Shown here piece by piece: positions 29,635-32,213 of a stretch of DNA of 32,213 nucleotides. A model generated the notes under the pieces. That model searched no databases. It was not told where the DNA came from and saw only the letters and a list, made by a program, of their open reading frames with translations. Both the position numbers and the translations under genes were made by a program. This DNA is from Bondarzewia mesenterica (taxonomy: Eukaryota > Basidiomycota > Agaricomycetes > Russulales > Bondarzewiaceae): assembly GCA_004802705.1 (NCBI GenBank), contig SGPL01000381.1:1-32213 (forward strand), written 5' to 3'. How positions within the stretch are numbered: position 1 is the first letter of the stretch; each line of letters opens with the position of its first letter.

Positions 29635-32030
29635 TCATTGACGACCAGCCCCTTGATCTGCAACTGCACCCGCTCCATCATCACGCTCAATGCCCCGCAC
29701 ATGAAGTTGGCGTATCCGAGGCGCCTCAGGTCGATCCATGAACGATATGGGGATGGCATATTCGGCTCGGACAGCAAAATCTCCCGCTTCATCAGCGCTA
29801 GCCTTCGGTGGATGCGGTTTCTTCGACATCCAACGGGTATCGCCGTGCGAGCTCCCTGCAGATTAGCGACTCGGAGCCTTCCCAAGTCCGCCAGCTGCGA
29901 GGGAGGGATAACCACAGCTCCTCCCGGGCATAAGTCCGACGTGTCATTTCCAACGACCGCGAGAGTGCGCGCTCGTATGCGAACTGTTCATCCCGTCCTG
30001 CCCAATGCAGTCAATTGATACCCATGTTGATTTAAAGGTAGAAAATCAGCACTCTGTTCTCACCCAAAAATATGGATACTGTCTCCAGCACAAGGAGTGC
30101 AGAAGGCATCGCCAACTCCTACGCCATATCCTGTGCAGAGTACGATGATGCGTTTGAGCGATATATATCCTGCGTCTCTGCAATCGACTCCGCCATCATC
30201 ACATCGTCGGCACTGGCGACCTCGCTCCTTCCGGGTCCGTTTAAGGGCATCTGGGAAGAATAGGTGCTCGGGGTCGGCCTCCGCGAGACAGATGACCTCA
30301 CACCGGGCTCCGTACAGGGCGTCTATGAGCAATCTATGAGCGAGATAAAGCGCTGCGCGTGGTTCTTGTCGGAAACTTTCAGTATTGGGATCGCCGTTAT
30401 GGCTCCTGTGTGATAGTTCGAAGCCAAACTGAGGTAATCCGCGGAGGCCAAGGACTGCGCCGTTCGGTTTTGGTCATGAGGTACTGAAAGCTATCAATCA
30501 ATGGAACAACTCACCTCCTCACAAAGTCCTGCGAAAGTAAATTTGCAGACTCCCCTGGATGACCATATTAATTCGAAATCTCTCCCGAATACGTGCAGGA
30601 GTTCTGACCGGTAAACGGATATTAACGGTCTAGCACGTCAGTGCGCGATTGAATCAATTTTAAAACATCGTGGCACTGACCGGAAACGCTTCCGCCCGAC
30701 AATTTCTCCAACTGCCGCTCAAACACCTCCTCTTGTTCATACGTATGCCGAGTCCGGGCATTTCCATCCCCCGCCCTGACCTCGCGCCAATACTGGTCTG
30801 CCTGCATCTCATGCAGCGGACACACCTCACCTCGAGCGCCTCTACAAATGGCTCCAGCCGGTGTCTCTGCACGCCATTCTTGGCTACCGACGATAACGCC
30901 GCCCATTCGCCAGAATCACGACCACACGTCCGCCAACAACGTACTAGGAGCTGTGTCTCACCAAAGATGAGGAGCCAGTGACGTAGGATCAGCCGCTTCG
31001 CGATGGCGAACGCGATCAGCGGCTCTCCGAGCGCGAGCGCGCTGTTAAATGAAAATGTGAGGTTGCGAGTGCAGAAGTCGAACAGAGCTCCGGTGCGGAC
31101 GAGCTCACGCCCGCGCTCGCGGATGCTTCTGTTCCAAGGGCACCTCGACTCAGCAGGTAAGGCCGCGGGGGCATGCACCGCGGAAATGCGCCGCTGCGTC
31201 TCCTCCCACACTGCGCGGTGGATTTTCAGGACGAGCTGGCTTTAATGCTTGCGGTCCTTGAACGGCGTTGGCATGAATGAGAACCAATGGTCTATGAGAA
31301 GTGTCTTACCCGAGCCGGGGGGGGATCCGGGTTTGACCAACAAGTCCTGACGGCTGTAACATGCTTCAGGATCGTATACAGATGATCAAAGCACATGCTC
31401 GCTTCCACTCACCTTGGGCGTGTTGAGGGCCGTGAGTTCTTTTACATGGCCCTTGGCACGCGTGAGTGCTTCGGACTCTTAAGACAGAATGACTGTCTTC
31501 TGTGTAGGTCGCTACGGAGACTACTTCGGACTCAACGTTCACAACCGCGTCTCGCTGGCCATACAATCACCAGAGCATCTCGCGCTGGGGCGGCTCTGGG
31601 ATCACATTAGCGCTAACATACTGGGACGGCAGCGCTGGGGGGAGGGTTGGTATTCTGCAAACTCCCTCTGCAACCTGCTAAGCTGATACGGCCTGGCATT
31701 GAGAAACCTCCGATCGAAAGCAACACGGGAAACACGCTCCTTAGACACACACCTGCATCACCACCCCGACCTGCTCTTCGTCATACCTTGATCTTTCTGA
31801 GAGCTGCCAAGCCACCGCATCGCTCCAGCAGGTCCGTCTGCTGAAGAAGACCCGCATTCGCGACGCCCTGCAGGCATCGTGTATGCCCCGAAGCCTTCTA
31901 AAAACAAACGACCCTGCCGCGGCCCCCGTCTTCTCGGCAAGAGTACACGAGCTTCACGCGCGGGACGAATTGCAATTGCGGACGGACGACGTCATGATAA
32001 GTGACGGGGTCTGAACTGGTCTGAAACGAA
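29635..32030 (-). pseudogene. AFG1/LACE1-like mitochondrial ATPase, decayed
   Basis: AFG1-like proteins are AAA-type ATPases of the mitochondrial inner membrane. Read on the minus strand, pieces of one such protein follow in order but in different frames: DPVTYHDVV near 32000; a Walker A (PPGSGKTLLIDHWF) near 31290-31330; FMPTPFKDRKH then a TAA at 31244-31242, with SQLVLKIHRAVWEETQRRI continuing in frame; LLIFGETQLL near 30970, where the Walker B Asp is replaced by Gly; TLLADVWS, a stop, then FWRMGGVIVG; KNGVQRHRLEPFVEALEVRC; YWREVRAGDGNART; LIDALYGARCEVICLAEA; FAYERALSRSLEM; and IPISFMDRPEAPRIRQLHV at the end. At least four frame changes, two stops and two small deletions rule out a functional product. 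A functional paralogue probably exists elsewhere in the genome. Confidence 0.8.
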
Positions 32031-32213
32031 TCTCCGAAAAAGTCCAGGACCGGAGATTAGAGTTTACGGTTGGACTCGTTCAATAAATGACAAGCGAGGG
32101 GTAGGGCTATCTGCTAACACTACATCGACCGCTCAGCTTCAGTCTGGTTGGGAGGTCGAACGTGGTACAGCGAGAGAAAGTACGCGCCAACGAATGAAGC
32201 GTCGGGTTGTTGT

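Noticed and set aside
31489..31686. Plus-strand frame with a reasonable look (GRYGDYFGLNVHNRVSL)
   Set aside because: It lies inside the minus-strand AFG1-like remnant, lacks homology I can name and has no promoter or splice support.
1..32213. CRISPR arrays, tRNA or rRNA genes, biosynthetic gene cluster
   Set aside because: No regularly spaced repeats, no cloverleaf I could recognise, and neighbouring genes belong to unrelated housekeeping families.

Overview
This window is nuclear DNA of a filamentous basidiomycete, most likely an Agaricomycete. The evidence is many short GT-AG introns (about 50-85 nt), several microexons, an agaricomycete-style F-box protein, and a fungal Ty3/gypsy retrotransposon. 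It holds no bacterial operons, CRISPR arrays or tRNA/rRNA genes that I can see. A solid assembly gap (11278-12267) with scattered ambiguous bases on both sides breaks it into two halves.

Left part (1-7605): a complete but broken Ty3/gypsy LTR retrotransposon (86-6968) with 174-bp LTRs that differ at three sites. Gag and Pol (protease, RT, RNase H, integrase) are all recognisable but are cut by in-frame stops and frameshifts. Between pol and the 3' LTR lies an antisense gene with its own TATA box and a 56-nt intron, which is the most unusual thing in the window. A 310-bp TA-flanked MITE (Tc1/mariner or pogo type) follows, just upstream of the first host gene.

Host genes, left to right: MDM31-like mitochondrial inner-membrane protein (+, 9 exons); assembly gap; BAX-inhibitor-1 family protein (+, 9 exons); two adjacent small secreted proteins (-); F-box protein (+); Smr-domain membrane protein (+); GH92 alpha-mannosidase (-, 23 exons); peptidyl-tRNA hydrolase (-, 3 exons); PAQR/HlyIII-type receptor-like membrane protein (+, 6 exons); TAF12 subunit of TFIID/SAGA (-, 6 exons); and a decayed AFG1-like mitochondrial ATPase pseudogene (-).

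The genes do not form a pathway cluster; they look like ordinary, unrelated housekeeping and secretory genes next to a repeat island. Exon boundaries were worked out by hand from GT/AG signals, reading frame and family conservation. They are internally consistent in phase but were not tested against transcripts.
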